A DNA stretch of 64,000 nucleotides from the NCBI RefSeq assembly GCF_014650875.1, contig NZ_BMVU01000017.1, positions 62,001 to 126,000 on the forward strand, in the 5' to 3' direction. Below are positions 26,982-35,667 of the stretch, in pieces. The translations under genes and the position numbers were made by a program. Numbering within the stretch: the first letter of the stretch is position 1; every line of letters begins with the position of its first letter. Under the pieces are notes generated by a model, which saw only the letters and a program-made list of their open reading frames with translations, was not told where the DNA came from and searched no databases. This DNA comes from Streptomyces minutiscleroticus. Its GTDB lineage: Bacteria; Actinomycetota; Actinomycetes; Streptomycetales; Streptomycetaceae.

Positions 26982-27712
26982 CGGCCTCCTTTCGTTGTGA
27001 TCTCCCATACGGCGCGCAGGGCCTCCTGCCGCCTTTCGCGGAAATAGAAGTGGCCGCCGGGCAGGAGCCGGGGCTCCTCCATCGGCACACTGGTGTGTGC
27101 CGCCCAGTCGCCGGCCCGGTCCGTCCACGGTTCCCGCTCGCCGGCGAGGACGGTGACCGGCAGGTCCAGGGGGTGGCCAGGGGTGTGGCAGTAGCTCTCC
27201 AGGAGTGCGAAGTCGGCCCGGTAGCAGGCCAGGGTGTGCGCCCTCAGGGCGGGGTCGTCCCGGACGTGGTCCAAGGACTCCCCCCAGCGCCGCTCGACTT
27301 CCGCGCACAGCTCGTCATCCGGCAGAGTGCTCAGTGGGGAGCGCACCGGCCGCAGAGGGGGTGCGGGGCAGGAGGAGACGATCAACCGATCCGGCTGAGC
27401 CATGCCCCGCCGGCGCAGTTCCCGTGCCGTCTCGAACGCCACGAGCGCGCCGAGGCTGTGCCCGAGGAACACGAAGGGACCATCGAAGGAGACTTCCGAC
27501 ACCAGGGCGTCCACCAGCGGTCCGATCCGGGTGAAGGGGGGCTCGGCCAGGCGGGTGGTGCGGCCCGGCAGGTGCATTCCCCAGACCTGTACGCCGGGCA
27601 GGTCGTCGGACCAGCGCACGTACTCGCCGGGTGAGCCGCCGGCGTGCGGGAAGCAGTAGAGCGAGACGGCCGCTTCCGGCCGCCGGTGCCGTCGCACGGC
27701 CCACCGCGTCAT
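26966..27712 (-). CDS. Type II thioesterase
   Basis: 248 aa alpha/beta hydrolase. LYCFPHAGGSPGEYVRW, the nucleophile elbow FLGHSLGALVAFE, an Asp in AGEREPWTD and the His in PGGHFYFRE make a complete triad. Such enzymes clear mis-primed carriers in NRPS/PKS lines. ATG 27712 overlaps the PKS stop (ATGA). No fused thioesterase domain exists in region 2, so it could also release the product. Confidence 0.92.
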   Translation of the reverse strand: MTRWAVRRHRRPEAAVSLYCFPHAGGSPGEYVRWSDDLPGVQVWGMHLPGRTTRLAEPPFTRIGPLVDALVSEVSFDGPFVFLGHSLGALVAFETARELRRRGMAQPDRLIVSSCPAPPLRPVRSPLSTLPDDELCAEVERRWGESLDHVRDDPALRAHTLACYRADFALLESYCHTPGHPLDLPVTVLAGEREPWTDRAGDWAAHTSVPMEEPRLLPGGHFYFRERRQEALRAVWEITTKGGRWWTA

Positions 27713-30261
27713 CGCACACCGCCCGTGGCCACGCGCTCCACCCGGTCGGCCTGCCGCGCTCCGGCCGCCCGGTCCATGCGGTCCTCGATCAGAGCGGCGA
27801 GCCGGGATGCGGTGGGCGCCTCGAAGAGCGTGCGTGCCACGAGGTCCACCGGGAAGATCTCACGCGCCCGTGCCACGAACCGGGTGGCGATCAGCGAGTC
27901 GCCTCCGAGGTCGAAGAAGCTCTCGTCCGGCTCCACCTCGGGCAGGTGCAGGATCTCGGCGAACAGGGCGGTCACCACCTTCAGGGTCGCCGCGCCGTCG
28001 GGCAGGGCCGGCGCGGCGGAGGTGGGGGCTGCGGGTCCCGCTGCCGGTGCCTTCGTCGCCACGGTGTGCCGTTGTCTTTCGAAGGGGTACGTCGGCAGGG
28101 CGACCCGGCCGGGGCGATGCCCCTCGACCAGCGCCGACCAGTCGATGCGGGCGCCCGACAGCCACAGGCTGCCGAGTGTGCGAAGGATGTGCCGGTCCGT
28201 GTCCGGGATTCCGACCGTCTCCAGGTCCACCACGATCCGATCGGGTTCGTCCCGTGGGAGGGAGCCGGGCTGCTGGTCGCCGGTCATGGCCTGCCGCAGG
28301 TACGCGGCCCAGAACTCCGGATCCACCGCTTGGACCGGCGATGTGCTCCGCGCCCGGCCCACTCTCAGAGGCATCGCGGGAACGCGTGGGCCGGCCTGCC
28401 GCACCAGGGACGCCAGTTGTCGGGCTTCCGCCCCGTCGGCGGCCGCCGCCACCAGCAGGGCGGCGTCGGTCGGCCGGAACACTCCTGCCACGGCCGCCGC
28501 CGCCAGCGCGCCGACGCCCTCGCCCTCGACGGCGTCCGGCTGGACACCGCAGCGCTGCCACAGGCGCGCGGCGTGGTAGAGGCGCTCGAACCGGCGTCCC
28601 GTGCCGTCTTTCGTGAGCCGTTCGCCCGCCGCCGGGAATCTGAAGGTCACCGGTTCGGGGCGGGCCTCGGCCGGGGCGGTGACGAGCCGGTCCGGTTCTG
28701 CGCCCTCGAGCACGCGTATGGAGTCGGCGTGTCCCTGCACGAGCGCGAAGCGCCGGTGGCCGTGCTCCGGGCGTCCCGTCTGCAGGGTCCAGGCCACGTC
28801 CGCGAGTGGTGTCCGGGGCCTGGCGCGCAGGTGCTCGGCCAGACGATCGGTGACAGCGGCCAGGGCCTGGGGGGTTCTGGCCGACAGCGGCAGCAGGTAC
28901 CAGGAGCCCGGCGGCGGTGTGGGCCGGCGGGGCGTGGGAGTCTGTTCCAGGATCACGTGCGCGTTGGTGCCGCCCACGCTGAACGAGCTGACACCCGCGC
29001 GGCGCGGCAGGCCGTCCGGCGGCCGCCACCGCTGTGTCCGGGTGACCACCCGGAACGGGCTCGCCGCGAAGTCGATCTGTGGGTTGGGCGTCTCGAAGTG
29101 CAGGCTGGGCGGAAGGACGCCGTGCTTCAGCGCGAGGACCGTCTTGATCAGTCCCGCCACGCCCGCTGCTGCATCGGTGTGGCCGATGTTGGTTTTCACC
29201 GACCCGATCCAGCAGAAGCCGCGGCGGTCGGTGTCTCGTCGGAAGGCCTGGGTCAGCGCTTCGATCTCGACCGGATCGCCCAGCGGCGTGCCCGTCCCGT
29301 GGGCCTCCACGTAGGTGCAGGTGCCCGCGTCCACACCGGCGGCGCGCTGGGCGTTTGTGATCACAGCCGCCTGTCCGTCGACGCCGGGCGCGGTGAAGCC
29401 GATGCGGTCGGCTCCGTCGTTGTTCACCGCCGAGCCACGGATGACCGCGTCCACGCGGTCGCCGTCGGCTATCGCGTCCGCCAGTCGCTTGAGCACCACG
29501 ATGCCCACGCCGTCGCCGCTCACAAGTCCTCGGGCGTTGGCGTCGAAGGTCCGGCAGACGCCGTCCGGGGCCTGGATTCCCACGTCGTCGGACGGATCCG
29601 CCGGGGCCGGGTGCCTCACCGTGACACCGCCGGCCAGCGCGAGGTCGCACTCCCCGTTCAGCAGCCCCTGGACCGCGAGATGGACGGCGACCAGCGAGGT
29701 GGCGCAGGCGGCCTGCACCGCGACGGTGGGACCGCGCAGTCCCAGCCGGTGGGCGACCCGGCCGCAGAGGAAGTCAGGCCCGTTGGCCACCCGGATCTCC
29801 CAGTCGGACACGGTGGACAGCGGTCCGCGTCCGGCCGCGTCCGACGCGCGCAGGTCTCTGGTGAGTTGGGCGTACGCGTTCTCGCCGGCACCTGCGTACA
29901 CGCCGACGGCGCCGCCGTGGCGCGCGGGGTCGTACCCGGCGTTCTCCAGCGCCTCCACGGCACACTCCAGGAACACCCGGTGCTGCGGGTTGATCAGTCG
30001 GGCCTCCCGGGGCGACAGGCCGAAGTAGTCCGCGTCGAAGTGCTCCGGGTCCGCCAGCAGTCCACGGGCGATCATGCCTTGCGGGGTGGTGGAGCGCGCG
30101 ATCGAGTCGATCCCGCCCGTCAGGTTCTGCCAGAACTCGTCCGCGTTCCGCGCCCCGGGGAAGCGGCAGGCCAGGCCGATCACGGCCACCTGGGAGGGGA
30201 TCCCGCCGTCCCGTCCCGCTTCCCGGCCCGTCGCCGTCGTCATCACGCTGAACTCGGACAC
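27709..30261 (-). CDS. Type I PKS module, KS-(vestigial AT)-ACP
   Basis: 850 aa. KS (about 22-445): active Cys186 in AACATSLVAVH, H321 in VEAHGTGTPLGDP and H361 in KTNIGHTDAAAG. The following ~200 residues keep AT flanks (post-AT linker VALPTYPFERQRHT) but lack the GHSxGE nucleophile; the aligned region reads GEGVGALAAA. ACP site FFDLGGDSLIAT has Ser789. Reductive domains are absent, so one condensation leaves a ketone. GTG 30261 follows GAGGTGGCAAT; ATG 30243 is an alternative. The free AT of the same operon probably loads it. Confidence 0.92.
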   Translation of the reverse strand: MSEFSVMTTATGREAGRDGGIPSQVAVIGLACRFPGARNADEFWQNLTGGIDSIARSTTPQGMIARGLLADPEHFDADYFGLSPREARLINPQHRVFLECAVEALENAGYDPARHGGAVGVYAGAGENAYAQLTRDLRASDAAGRGPLSTVSDWEIRVANGPDFLCGRVAHRLGLRGPTVAVQAACATSLVAVHLAVQGLLNGECDLALAGGVTVRHPAPADPSDDVGIQAPDGVCRTFDANARGLVSGDGVGIVVLKRLADAIADGDRVDAVIRGSAVNNDGADRIGFTAPGVDGQAAVITNAQRAAGVDAGTCTYVEAHGTGTPLGDPVEIEALTQAFRRDTDRRGFCWIGSVKTNIGHTDAAAGVAGLIKTVLALKHGVLPPSLHFETPNPQIDFAASPFRVVTRTQRWRPPDGLPRRAGVSSFSVGGTNAHVILEQTPTPRRPTPPPGSWYLLPLSARTPQALAAVTDRLAEHLRARPRTPLADVAWTLQTGRPEHGHRRFALVQGHADSIRVLEGAEPDRLVTAPAEARPEPVTFRFPAAGERLTKDGTGRRFERLYHAARLWQRCGVQPDAVEGEGVGALAAAAVAGVFRPTDAALLVAAAADGAEARQLASLVRQAGPRVPAMPLRVGRARSTSPVQAVDPEFWAAYLRQAMTGDQQPGSLPRDEPDRIVVDLETVGIPDTDRHILRTLGSLWLSGARIDWSALVEGHRPGRVALPTYPFERQRHTVATKAPAAGPAAPTSAAPALPDGAATLKVVTALFAEILHLPEVEPDESFFDLGGDSLIATRFVARAREIFPVDLVARTLFEAPTASRLAALIEDRMDRAAGARQADRVERVATGGVR

Positions 30262-30376
30262 ATTGCCACCTCACCTGCGAAAAGATGGGAACACCGGCCC
30301 GTCGGGCCGGATCGCACCGACTGCCCCGGGCGGACCGGGGTCCGCGGACCGACGGCCCTTCCGGGCCGGCGTTTCG
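30262..30376 (-). promoter_or_regulatory. Promoter region of the PKS/aminomalonate operon
   Basis: 115 bp between the MocR stop and the PKS GTG. It contains the RBS GAGGTG just before the PKS start. The seven genes from here to the AT overlap one another, so this is probably their only promoter, unless transcription runs on from the regulators. Confidence 0.45.
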
Positions 30377-31834
30377 TCAGAACGACGTCAGTGCGTCGCC
30401 TCGTGTGGGCGCCGCGCACCTCGGTGCCCGAAGTGCCCCGGCCAGGCGCCGTACCGCCTCGGCGAGGACGTCGGGTGGCCGGGTGTACGGCAGTCGGACG
30501 TGGTCGTCCGGCGAGCCGCCCGCGACGTTGAAGTGCGGCTCCGCGGCCAGTCGTACGCCGTGCCGTCCGGCGGCGTCGGCCACCTCACGGGCGGAGATGC
30601 CTCCGGTCCTGGCCCATAGCGCGAGCCCGCCGGCGGGCACCCGGAAGGTCCAGGCCGGCAGCTCTTGGCGCAGCAGGGCCACGAGCGTGTCGCGCCCCGC
30701 GCGGGCCCGCTCCCGCTGGAAGTCCAGCACCTCGGCCTGCACGCCCGGGTCGCCCAGCAGCCGGGCGAGCACCAGTTGGTCGATGACCGGGCAGGAGACG
30801 TCGAGTCCCAGACGCTGCTCGGCCAGGTGGCGCACGGTCGGCGCATCGGCCCGGATCCAGCCGATGCGCAGTCCGCTCCAGTACGCCTTGCTCGCCGAAC
30901 CGACGGTGATCACCGCTCCGGATTCGTCCGAGGCGTCGTAGGCGGCCAGTGGAGGCGGGAGCGCCGCCTTTAGCGACAGCTCGGCCACGGTCTCGTCGGC
31001 CACGAGCGTCACCCCGGCCGCCCGGGCGAGCGCGACGAGGTCACGCCGCTGCTCGTGCGGCATCAGCAGACCGGTCGGCGCGTGGAAGTCGGGGGTGAGG
31101 CAGGCCATGGAGGACTGCGTCATGTGCAGCGTCTCTCGCCACGCGGCGAGGTCCCAGCCGTCCTCGCGCAGCCGCACGGGAACCGGGCGGATCCCGGCCA
31201 GCCGTAGCGACCGCAGCATCCCCGGATGCGTCGGCGCCTCCACGACCATCCGATCACCCGGCGCGCCGAACCGCCGTGCCAGCAGTGTGAAGGCGCCGGT
31301 CGCGCCGTTGGTGACCATGATCTGCCCAGCGTCGGTGGGCAGGCCGCGCTCTGTGTAGCGGGCGGCGATGGCGACGCGCAGCTCCCACAGCCCTGCCGGG
31401 AACGCGCCGTGTCCGTCGGTGTAGGTGGAGAGCTCCGCCGCGGCACGGGCCGTTGCGCGGGACAGCCACGGCTCGGGGGCAGACATCGCGGCGACACTCA
31501 GATCGATCGGCTCCACAGCCGACGCACTGCGCGGTGCCCTGTCGGGGGCGACGAAGCTGCCCACTCCTCTTCGGCTGATCAGCCTGCCTTCGGCTCGCAG
31601 TAGCTCGTAGGCCGAGGCCACCGTTGTACGGCTCACCGCCAACGCGTCCGCCAGGTCACGTTCGGCGGGCAGCCGGCTCGTCACGGACAGCCGCCCGTCC
31701 CGCACCAGCCTCCACAGGGATGCGGCCAGCGCCCGGTAGGCGCTGTGGCCATCCGCACGCCATTCGCCGAGGAGCTCGCTCAGCTGGTGTGTGTCGATCC
31801 GGGTCCCTGCCCGCGACGGCTCCCGCCGCTCCAT
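30377..31834 (-). CDS. MocR/GntR-type PLP-dependent transcriptional regulator
   Basis: 485 aa. N-terminal GntR winged helix (SLWRLVRDGRLSVTSRLPAERDLADAL, SRTTVASAYELLRAEGRL) is fused to an aminotransferase-I fold with the PLP lysine in VGSASKAYWSGLRIGW. ATG 31834 is preceded by GAGGAGGTGGAG; an upstream GTG (31870) overlaps the StrR-like stop. MocR proteins sense PLP-linked amino compounds. Next to an amino-acid-modifying pathway it may sense an intermediate; this is inference. Confidence 0.9.
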   Translation of the reverse strand: MERREPSRAGTRIDTHQLSELLGEWRADGHSAYRALAASLWRLVRDGRLSVTSRLPAERDLADALAVSRTTVASAYELLRAEGRLISRRGVGSFVAPDRAPRSASAVEPIDLSVAAMSAPEPWLSRATARAAAELSTYTDGHGAFPAGLWELRVAIAARYTERGLPTDAGQIMVTNGATGAFTLLARRFGAPGDRMVVEAPTHPGMLRSLRLAGIRPVPVRLREDGWDLAAWRETLHMTQSSMACLTPDFHAPTGLLMPHEQRRDLVALARAAGVTLVADETVAELSLKAALPPPLAAYDASDESGAVITVGSASKAYWSGLRIGWIRADAPTVRHLAEQRLGLDVSCPVIDQLVLARLLGDPGVQAEVLDFQRERARAGRDTLVALLRQELPAWTFRVPAGGLALWARTGGISAREVADAAGRHGVRLAAEPHFNVAGGSPDDHVRLPYTRPPDVLAEAVRRLAGALRAPRCAAPTRGDALTSF

Positions 31835-31866
31835 CTTCTCCACCTCCTCGGTACCGGCCGGGATGC

Positions 31867-33105
31867 TCACGCGCCGAGCGAGCCGATCTCGTCGGCCCTG
31901 TCCATGTCGGACATCTCCTCGACGTACTGCTCGAGGTCGTCGGCGAGCAGCCGCCACACCCCGGCGTATCCCTGGGCGAGCCGGGCCAGGGGCTCCTTGC
32001 AGTGCGCGGGCACTGTCGCGGCGATCCTTCGGCGTTCCCGGGCCACCAGTGCGCAGGCGTCGAGCAGACGCAGCAGGGAGCGTCCCGATTCGCTGAGGCG
32101 GAGCGAGGGGTCGCGGCGCAGCGCGTCGGTGATCCGTGCGACGTCGTCAGCAGCCACGGTCGCCGCCTTGGGCCCGGTGGGCACACGCCGCAGCGAACCG
32201 GGCCGCCTGCCGGGTACGCCGCCGGCGGGCTCCTGCCCCCGGGGCACGCCGTCCGTCGCAACGGTCGTCCGCGCCTCACCGACTGTGGACACCGCAGCCG
32301 CACCGCCTCCGGCCTCAGGCGCGGATCCCGTGCCCACCTCGACCGCAGGTACTCGGATCGCTTCTGGCCCGGCCACGTGCACGGGCCCCCTGGCCGGGGA
32401 CACGCGTGCCGGGCCCGCCGGTCCCTGGCCCCGGTTCGGCACCGGGCTCTCACCGCGGCGGATACGGTTGCGTACGTCGGCGACGGTCGCCGGGGCCAGG
32501 CCCACCTCCGCCGCGATCTGCCGCAGAGAGGCGTCGGGGTTGCTGCGCAGCAGCTCGCCCGCCCGTTCCCGGCTGTGCGAGGAGTCGACAGGCCGTACCC
32601 TGCCGTCCCGCCCGACCCTGCGGTCCGACGGAGGGAGGGTCGTTTCTCTGCGTAGACGTGCGACTCGCTGCGGGGACAGGCCGGCGACGGCTGCCACGGC
32701 CCGGTCCGCCCATGTCGGACGCGAAGCCAGAATGCGTAGCGCCGCTGCCGTCCGGTCGGCTGCGGACAAGGGGCGGCCGTGTGCGGTGTTGGTCACCACC
32801 GCGAGCAGTCGGGCGTCGTCCGGCTCTCCGTCGAAGAACCGCACCGCGATACGGTCCTGTCCTCGCAGTTCGGCCACGCGCAGCCGGTGGGCGCCGTCGA
32901 TGACGGTCATGCTCGCGCGATGGACCAGGATGGGCGGGAGTTCATCGGACGTCTCCGCCAGGTTGCGAATGTGCTCGGCGTCCTCACCGTGGACTCGCGG
33001 GGAGAAGCCGGTCGTGAGCATGTTGACGGGAATGTGTTCTACGGGCTGTTCCTTGGACAAGGAGTCACGCAATCGAAGCAGGTACTCCGCTTCTTCTCGC
33101 TCCAT
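31867..33105 (-). CDS. StrR-like ParB-fold pathway activator
   Basis: 412 aa. N-terminal ParB-nuclease-like domain (VEHIPVNMLTTGFSPRVHG, then MTVIDGAHRLRVAELRGQD) is followed by a helix-turn-helix RQIAAEVGLAPATVADVRNR (about 190-215), a long Pro/Gly/Ala-rich linker, and a helical C-terminal part. This is the layout of cluster-specific activators such as StrR, Tei15* and NovG, not of plasmid ParB. It lies downstream of a 60-aa secreted peptide gene and upstream of MocR. A broken paralogue sits at 48.8-49.4 kb. Confidence 0.85.
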   Translation of the reverse strand: MEREEAEYLLRLRDSLSKEQPVEHIPVNMLTTGFSPRVHGEDAEHIRNLAETSDELPPILVHRASMTVIDGAHRLRVAELRGQDRIAVRFFDGEPDDARLLAVVTNTAHGRPLSAADRTAAALRILASRPTWADRAVAAVAGLSPQRVARLRRETTLPPSDRRVGRDGRVRPVDSSHSRERAGELLRSNPDASLRQIAAEVGLAPATVADVRNRIRRGESPVPNRGQGPAGPARVSPARGPVHVAGPEAIRVPAVEVGTGSAPEAGGGAAAVSTVGEARTTVATDGVPRGQEPAGGVPGRRPGSLRRVPTGPKAATVAADDVARITDALRRDPSLRLSESGRSLLRLLDACALVARERRRIAATVPAHCKEPLARLAQGYAGVWRLLADDLEQYVEEMSDMDRADEIGSLGA

Positions 33106-33151
33106 GGCCTTCCCCCTGGACGAAGCCGATTCGGTTCACGAGAAGCGGTGC

Positions 33152-33334
33152 TCACTGCCAGCCGTGATCTTCTTCGCCGTCCGAGAACGTGGCGGTCACG
33201 CTGATGCTCGCCTGATTCCCCTGCGGCCGGCCTTCGGCATACGCGGCCTGGGCGGTGAACCCATTCGTCACCGTGAAGAAAGCGGCGGCCACGAGTGCAC
33301 CTCGTACGGCATTACGAGAAATCGAGCGGACCAT
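33152..33334 (-). CDS. Small secreted peptide (60 aa)
   Basis: ATG 33334 has AGGAG 4 bp upstream. Residues 1-32 look like a signal peptide (MVRSISRNAVRGALVAAAFF, then an AQA-AYA cleavage region). The predicted mature part is only about 28 residues, acidic, ending SDGEEDHGWQ. It precedes the StrR-like gene by 46 bp, probably in one transcript. Function is unknown. A 60-aa paralogue with the same neighbour order occurs at 48606, which argues that it is a real gene and perhaps a signalling peptide. Confidence 0.7.
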   Translation of the reverse strand: MVRSISRNAVRGALVAAAFFTVTNGFTAQAAYAEGRPQGNQASISVTATFSDGEEDHGWQ

Positions 33335-33477
33335 TGCTCCTGCCTTTCCTCGGTAGCATTTCCTGACGGGAAAGAGATTGCCGTCTGTGGAAGTCGAGCG
33401 AAAGAGGAGTCACCGGGGTCAAACCGGCCGTGGCCTACTCAGGACATCGCACCGCCGGCCGCCGGCCCGGCCGGACC

Positions 33478-33777
33478 TCACGGTCCGGGGTCGGGCCGCA
33501 GCAGCGGCACCTCGGCGCGCACCAGCTCCCACTCCTCCAACTGGGGCACGAAGGAGGCCGCGTGACGCCACAGGGAGTCGGCCGCCGCCTCGGCCTCCAC
33601 CAGCGAAGCGGCTCGCAGATAAAAGCCCAGGACCGGATGGGGCCGCACGTCAACGTGCACGCTGACGTGCTCGAAGCCGCTCCGACCGGTGCAGACACGG
33701 GCGATGGCCCCCGCGGCCGAAGGCGACAGCACCGCGCCGAGCGAGCGGGGCCGGAGGGATACATGGACTAGATACAT
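33478..33777 (-). CDS. Hypothetical 99-aa protein
   Basis: ATG 33777; a weak RBS. Composition and codon use are good for Streptomyces. The pattern (SAGAIARVC, EHVSVHVDVRPHPVLGFYLRAASL, VEAEAAADSLWRHA) suggests a small alpha/beta protein with a ferredoxin-like fold, but no family was recognised. It is first in the minus-strand series leading to the small secreted peptide and the StrR-like regulator, and divergent from the LuxR-type regulator. Confidence 0.6.
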   Translation of the reverse strand: MYLVHVSLRPRSLGAVLSPSAAGAIARVCTGRSGFEHVSVHVDVRPHPVLGFYLRAASLVEAEAAADSLWRHAASFVPQLEEWELVRAEVPLLRPDPGP

Positions 33778-33985
33778 GGGCGGGCCTGATTCACGTCGAA
33801 CGAAAGGGACTCATTTGGACGAATCATCCATCCGTGCGACAATTTACGTTAATAGGAATATGCGCTAGACAAGGAAGATACGAATCGATTCGGTTCATTG
33901 CGACCGTCCTCTTGCTGAGTGACATCACCATCGCATAGCGTCAACCAGCCGTTTGGGCTCTCAGGCATTCCGGAGCCCGAGCTGG
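33778..33985. promoter_or_regulatory. AT-rich divergent promoter region
   Basis: About 208 bp, markedly less GC-rich than its surroundings (for example ACAATTTACGTTAATAGG near 33838), between the 99-aa gene (minus) and the LuxR-type regulator (plus). It is the obvious site for both promoters. No operator was defined by eye. Confidence 0.55.
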
Positions 33986-35014
33986 ATGATGGACTGGGAG
34001 TTGGAGCACCTCGTAATGCTGAATTCGCTCGGACTTGACCCGGTAGCCGAATCCGTCTACCGCGCCATGCTGAACAAGCCGCAGGGGGTGGCTGATATAT
34101 GCCGCTGGCTGGACCTGTCTGAGGAAGAAGTACGCAGCGCACTCGATCGCCTCAGCGCGTTGGCCCTCGTCCGCGCGTCCACCGAGGATCCTCACCAATT
34201 GCATGCGGTGAGCCCTCATGTGGGCATGGAGCTGCTGATCGCCCAGCAGCAGGCCGAACTGGCGGAACAGCAGCGGAGATTAGAGGTGAGCCGGGCGGAG
34301 GTAGCCAGATTCATTCTGGATTACGACGGGCGTCATCAGCCCGAGTCGGCTGATGCGGGCGTCACGTACCTGAAGGGTCTGGACTGCATCCGGGACCACT
34401 TGGCCATGCTCAACAGCAGAGTGTCGACCGAGCTCCTCACCTTCGCCCCAGGCGGTCCGCAGACGCCGGAGAACATGAAGGCGTCCCGGCCGCTCAACCA
34501 GCAGCTGCTCGAGCGTGGTGTGCGGATGCGCACCGTCTATCTGGACAGCATCCGGGGCGACCGTGCGACCGTGGACCACGCGCACTGGCTCGTCGAACAG
34601 GGGTGCCAGGTGCGCACGGCACCGTCCCTGCCGAACCGGATGATCATCTATGACGGGCAGTTCGCCGTGATCGCCTCCAACGCCAATGACACCGCCGCTG
34701 GAGCGGTGCAATTGAGTTCGCCGGGGATGATCACGGTGTTGCAGGCCCTGTTCGAGAGCGTATGGCAGTCCGCCGCACCGCTGGGGGAGCCTGCCCATCC
34801 GGGTCCCGGGGGCCTGACACGCCAGCAGACCGAGGCACTCAGGCTTTTGGCGCTCGGTCACACCGATGAGGCTATCGCCAAGCGGCTCGGCGTGTCACCA
34901 CGCACCGCTCGTCGCATCGCCTCCGGCCTGATGACGTACTTGAACGCGCGCAGTCGCTTCCAGGCCGGAGTGTTCGCCGTACAGAAAGGATTCCTTTCCT
35001 CCCCCGTGGAGTGA
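33986..35014 (+). CDS. TrmB/LuxR-type transcriptional regulator
   Basis: 342 aa. N-terminal TrmB-like winged helix (MLNKPQGVADICRWLDLSEE), a coiled-coil stretch (AQQQAELAEQQRRLEVS), a phospholipase-D-like middle domain, and a C-terminal LuxR helix-turn-helix (LTRQQTEALRLLALGHTDE, IAKRLGVSPRTARRIA). Starts at 33986 or 33989 are equivalent. Codon 99 is TTA, so translation probably depends on bldA tRNA. It is convergent with the RiPP-like operon and may control it or the neighbouring small peptide. Confidence 0.87.
   Translation: MMDWELEHLVMLNSLGLDPVAESVYRAMLNKPQGVADICRWLDLSEEEVRSALDRLSALALVRASTEDPHQLHAVSPHVGMELLIAQQQAELAEQQRRLEVSRAEVARFILDYDGRHQPESADAGVTYLKGLDCIRDHLAMLNSRVSTELLTFAPGGPQTPENMKASRPLNQQLLERGVRMRTVYLDSIRGDRATVDHAHWLVEQGCQVRTAPSLPNRMIIYDGQFAVIASNANDTAAGAVQLSSPGMITVLQALFESVWQSAAPLGEPAHPGPGGLTRQQTEALRLLALGHTDEAIAKRLGVSPRTARRIASGLMTYLNARSRFQAGVFAVQKGFLSSPVE
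34280..34282 (+). other. TTA leucine codon (bldA control point)
   Basis: In frame within the LuxR-type regulator (residues Q-R-R-L-E-V). TTA is very rare in Streptomyces and is read by the developmentally regulated bldA tRNA, commonly in cluster regulators. No other TTA was noticed in the biosynthetic genes checked by eye. Confidence 0.8.
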
Positions 35015-35058
35015 TGGCCCCCGGCGTACGGCGTTTCCCCGGCCCGGCTGTGCGCTCG

Positions 35059-35667
35059 TCACCCCACCGCCGCCGGCTCAAGGTGCGCGACGTCGTGTTG
35101 CAGGACCCCGTTCCCGGCCCCCAGCAAGCAAAGCGCCTCCTCGGCCGTCTCCGCGACCTGGATCAGCCGACGCTCGTGCACAGCGAGGAAGCCCTCGACG
35201 ACCAGGTGGTCGAGCATCGCGAGCATGGGATCGTAGAATCCGTGCCGGTTGAGGACCACCACCGGCTTGGCCAGCAGCGACAGCTGGTTCCAGGTGGCGA
35301 CCTCCATGAGTTCGTCCAGCGTGCCCAGGCCGCCCGGCAGCACAGCGAACCCTGAGGCCAGCCGGTACATGAGCGCCTTGCGTTCATGCATGGTGCGCAC
35401 CAGGAAGACGGCGCCGGGCGCGTGGTCGGCCCGCTCGCGTTCGTGCAGGTCGCGCGGGATGACTCCGGTGACGTCTCCGCCGTGTTCGAGCACACCGTCG
35501 GCGACCGCTCGCATGATGCCCACACCACCGGCGCCGTAGACGAGGCCCAGGCCGTGGCGGGCGAGCGAGGTGCCGAAGTCCCGTGCGAAGTCGAGGTGCT
35601 CCTGCCGGGTGCCCGGGCGGGCGCCGCAGAAGACGGCGATGCTGCGGTTCTTCCTGGTCGGGTTCAC
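35059..35667 (-). CDS. LOG-family nucleoside 5'-monophosphate phosphoribohydrolase
   Basis: 202 aa from GTG 35667, overlapping the amidase stop (GTGA). IAVFCGARPG, GLVYGAGGVGIMRAVADG and PGGLGTLDEL (111-120) are the LOG/TIGR00730 motifs (often mis-called lysine decarboxylase). The family cleaves cytokinin-type riboside monophosphates. Here it is the last gene of the operon starting at the 27-aa peptide. Its role there is unknown; it might supply or remove a nucleotide or carbamoyl-related cofactor. Confidence 0.9.
   Translation of the reverse strand: MNPTRKNRSIAVFCGARPGTRQEHLDFARDFGTSLARHGLGLVYGAGGVGIMRAVADGVLEHGGDVTGVIPRDLHERERADHAPGAVFLVRTMHERKALMYRLASGFAVLPGGLGTLDELMEVATWNQLSLLAKPVVVLNRHGFYDPMLAMLDHLVVEGFLAVHERRLIQVAETAEEALCLLGAGNGVLQHDVAHLEPAAVG

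Noticed and set aside
22151..27712. Methoxymalonyl-ACP pathway
   Set aside because: No FkbH-type glyceryl-loading enzyme and no adjacent O-methyltransferase; an amino-acid ligase is present instead.
31867..33105. Plasmid partition ParB
   Set aside because: The architecture (short ParB-like domain, HTH, Pro-rich linker, position beside biosynthetic genes) fits StrR-type activators; the true ParB is at the right edge.
35059..35667. Lysine decarboxylase
   Set aside because: The PGGxGTxxE signature identifies the LOG phosphoribohydrolase family; the decarboxylase label is a historical mis-annotation.
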